Positions 5,567 through 5,770 of a stretch of DNA of 5,770 bases are shown here, in pieces. The notes under the pieces were generated by a model that saw nothing but the letters and a program-made list of their open reading frames with translations, had not been told where the DNA came from and ran no database searches. The DNA comes from Chloroflexota bacterium. Its GTDB lineage: Bacteria; Chloroflexota; Limnocylindria; Limnocylindrales; CSP1-4. How positions within the stretch are numbered: the stretch's first letter is position 1; each line of letters starts with the position of its first letter. The stretch covers positions 1 through 5,770 of the forward strand of contig JACVXW010000079.1 of the NCBI GenBank assembly GCA_015661135.1. Reading direction: 5' to 3'. Made by a program: the position numbers and the translations under genes.

Positions 5567-5583
5567 CAGGAGTCCGGCCGGCC

Positions 5584-5770
5584 TTGACCACCTTCGCCTG
5601 GGTCATCGACCAGACCTCGTGCATCGGCTGCCACGCCTGCACCACGGCATGCAAATCGGAGAATGAGGTCCCCCTCGGGGTCAACCGGACGTGGGTCAAG
5701 TACGTCGAGCGCGGGACCTTCCCCGAGACGCGCCGGGACATCGCCGTCCTGCGCTGCAACCACTGCGAGG
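5584..5770 (+). CDS. DmsB/PsrB/SoeB-type 4Fe-4S ferredoxin subunit of a molybdopterin-type oxidoreductase, N-terminal part only
   Basis: The 62 visible residues are the start of a multi-cluster ferredoxin subunit that wires a molybdopterin enzyme to a membrane quinone subunit. CIGCHACTTAC (C13, C16, C19, C23) is the first cluster motif. SENEVPLGVNRTWVKYVE (25-42) is the conserved linker of this family, and CNHCE (C58, C61) opens the second motif. There is no Tat or Sec signal, so it probably works in the cytoplasm. The start is TTG 5584: an in-frame stop lies at 5557-5559, the residues after it match the usual family N-terminus, and AGGAG at 5568-5572 lies 11 bases upstream, a rather long spacing. 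Next to an sHdr operon, a SoeB role in sulfite oxidation is attractive, but PsrB- or DmsB-like or alternative complex III-type relatives cannot be excluded from this fragment. Confidence 0.9.
   Translation, partial: MTTFAWVIDQTSCIGCHACTTACKSENEVPLGVNRTWVKYVERGTFPETRRDIAVLRCNHCE

Overview
The window carries most of a sulfur-oxidation gene cluster of the sHdr type (sulfur-oxidizing heterodisulfide reductase-like) on the minus strand, plus the first codons of a divergent plus-strand gene. The DNA is visibly GC-rich, with strong G/C bias at third codon positions, short gaps and several start/stop overlaps. The cytoplasmic sulfur carriers and sHdr proteins point to a chemolithotrophic or mixotrophic sulfur-oxidizing bacterium of a high-GC lineage. 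Actinomycetota or Chloroflexota would fit, but the window alone does not fix the taxon.

Layout, in minus-strand transcription order from right to left: tusA (5439-5200), a dsrE-family sulfurtransferase (5160-4789), shdrC1 (4777-4088), shdrB1 (4075-2882), shdrA (2889-1822), shdrH (1825-1016), and a fused HdrC-HdrB protein, shdrB3-like (1026 to beyond the left edge). Gaps are 39 bp or less, and the last four genes overlap in series (8, 4 and 11 nt), so this reads as one operon. The gene order, with one HdrC-B fusion in place of separate shdrC2 and shdrB2, matches the arrangement called type II sHdr. In that type, electron-transfer flavoprotein genes (etfAB) and a quinone-reducing partner (emo) usually follow, and here they would lie off the left edge.

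The 144-bp gap at 5440-5583 separates the operon from a divergent plus-strand gene starting at TTG 5584. That gene encodes a DmsB/PsrB/SoeB-type four-cluster ferredoxin subunit and is cut by the right edge. The gap holds two back-to-back sigma70-like promoters whose -10 elements overlap on one TATATACT tract. It also holds two palindromes that could be operators and a long stem-loop in the sHdr leader.

Working model (established pathway plus inference): TusA and the DsrE-like protein pass sulfane sulfur to the sHdr complex (C1, B1, A, H, B3). This probably happens with lipoate-binding protein LbpA, which is not in the window. The complex releases sulfite, and electrons leave through FAD and Fe-S clusters, probably to ETF and quinone. 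The divergent oxidoreductase could be a cytoplasmic sulfite-oxidizing SoeABC-like enzyme, but only its N-terminus is visible. The most unusual sequence features are cysteine losses in the CCG (non-cubane cluster) modules of both B-type subunits and the architecture of the shared divergent control region.
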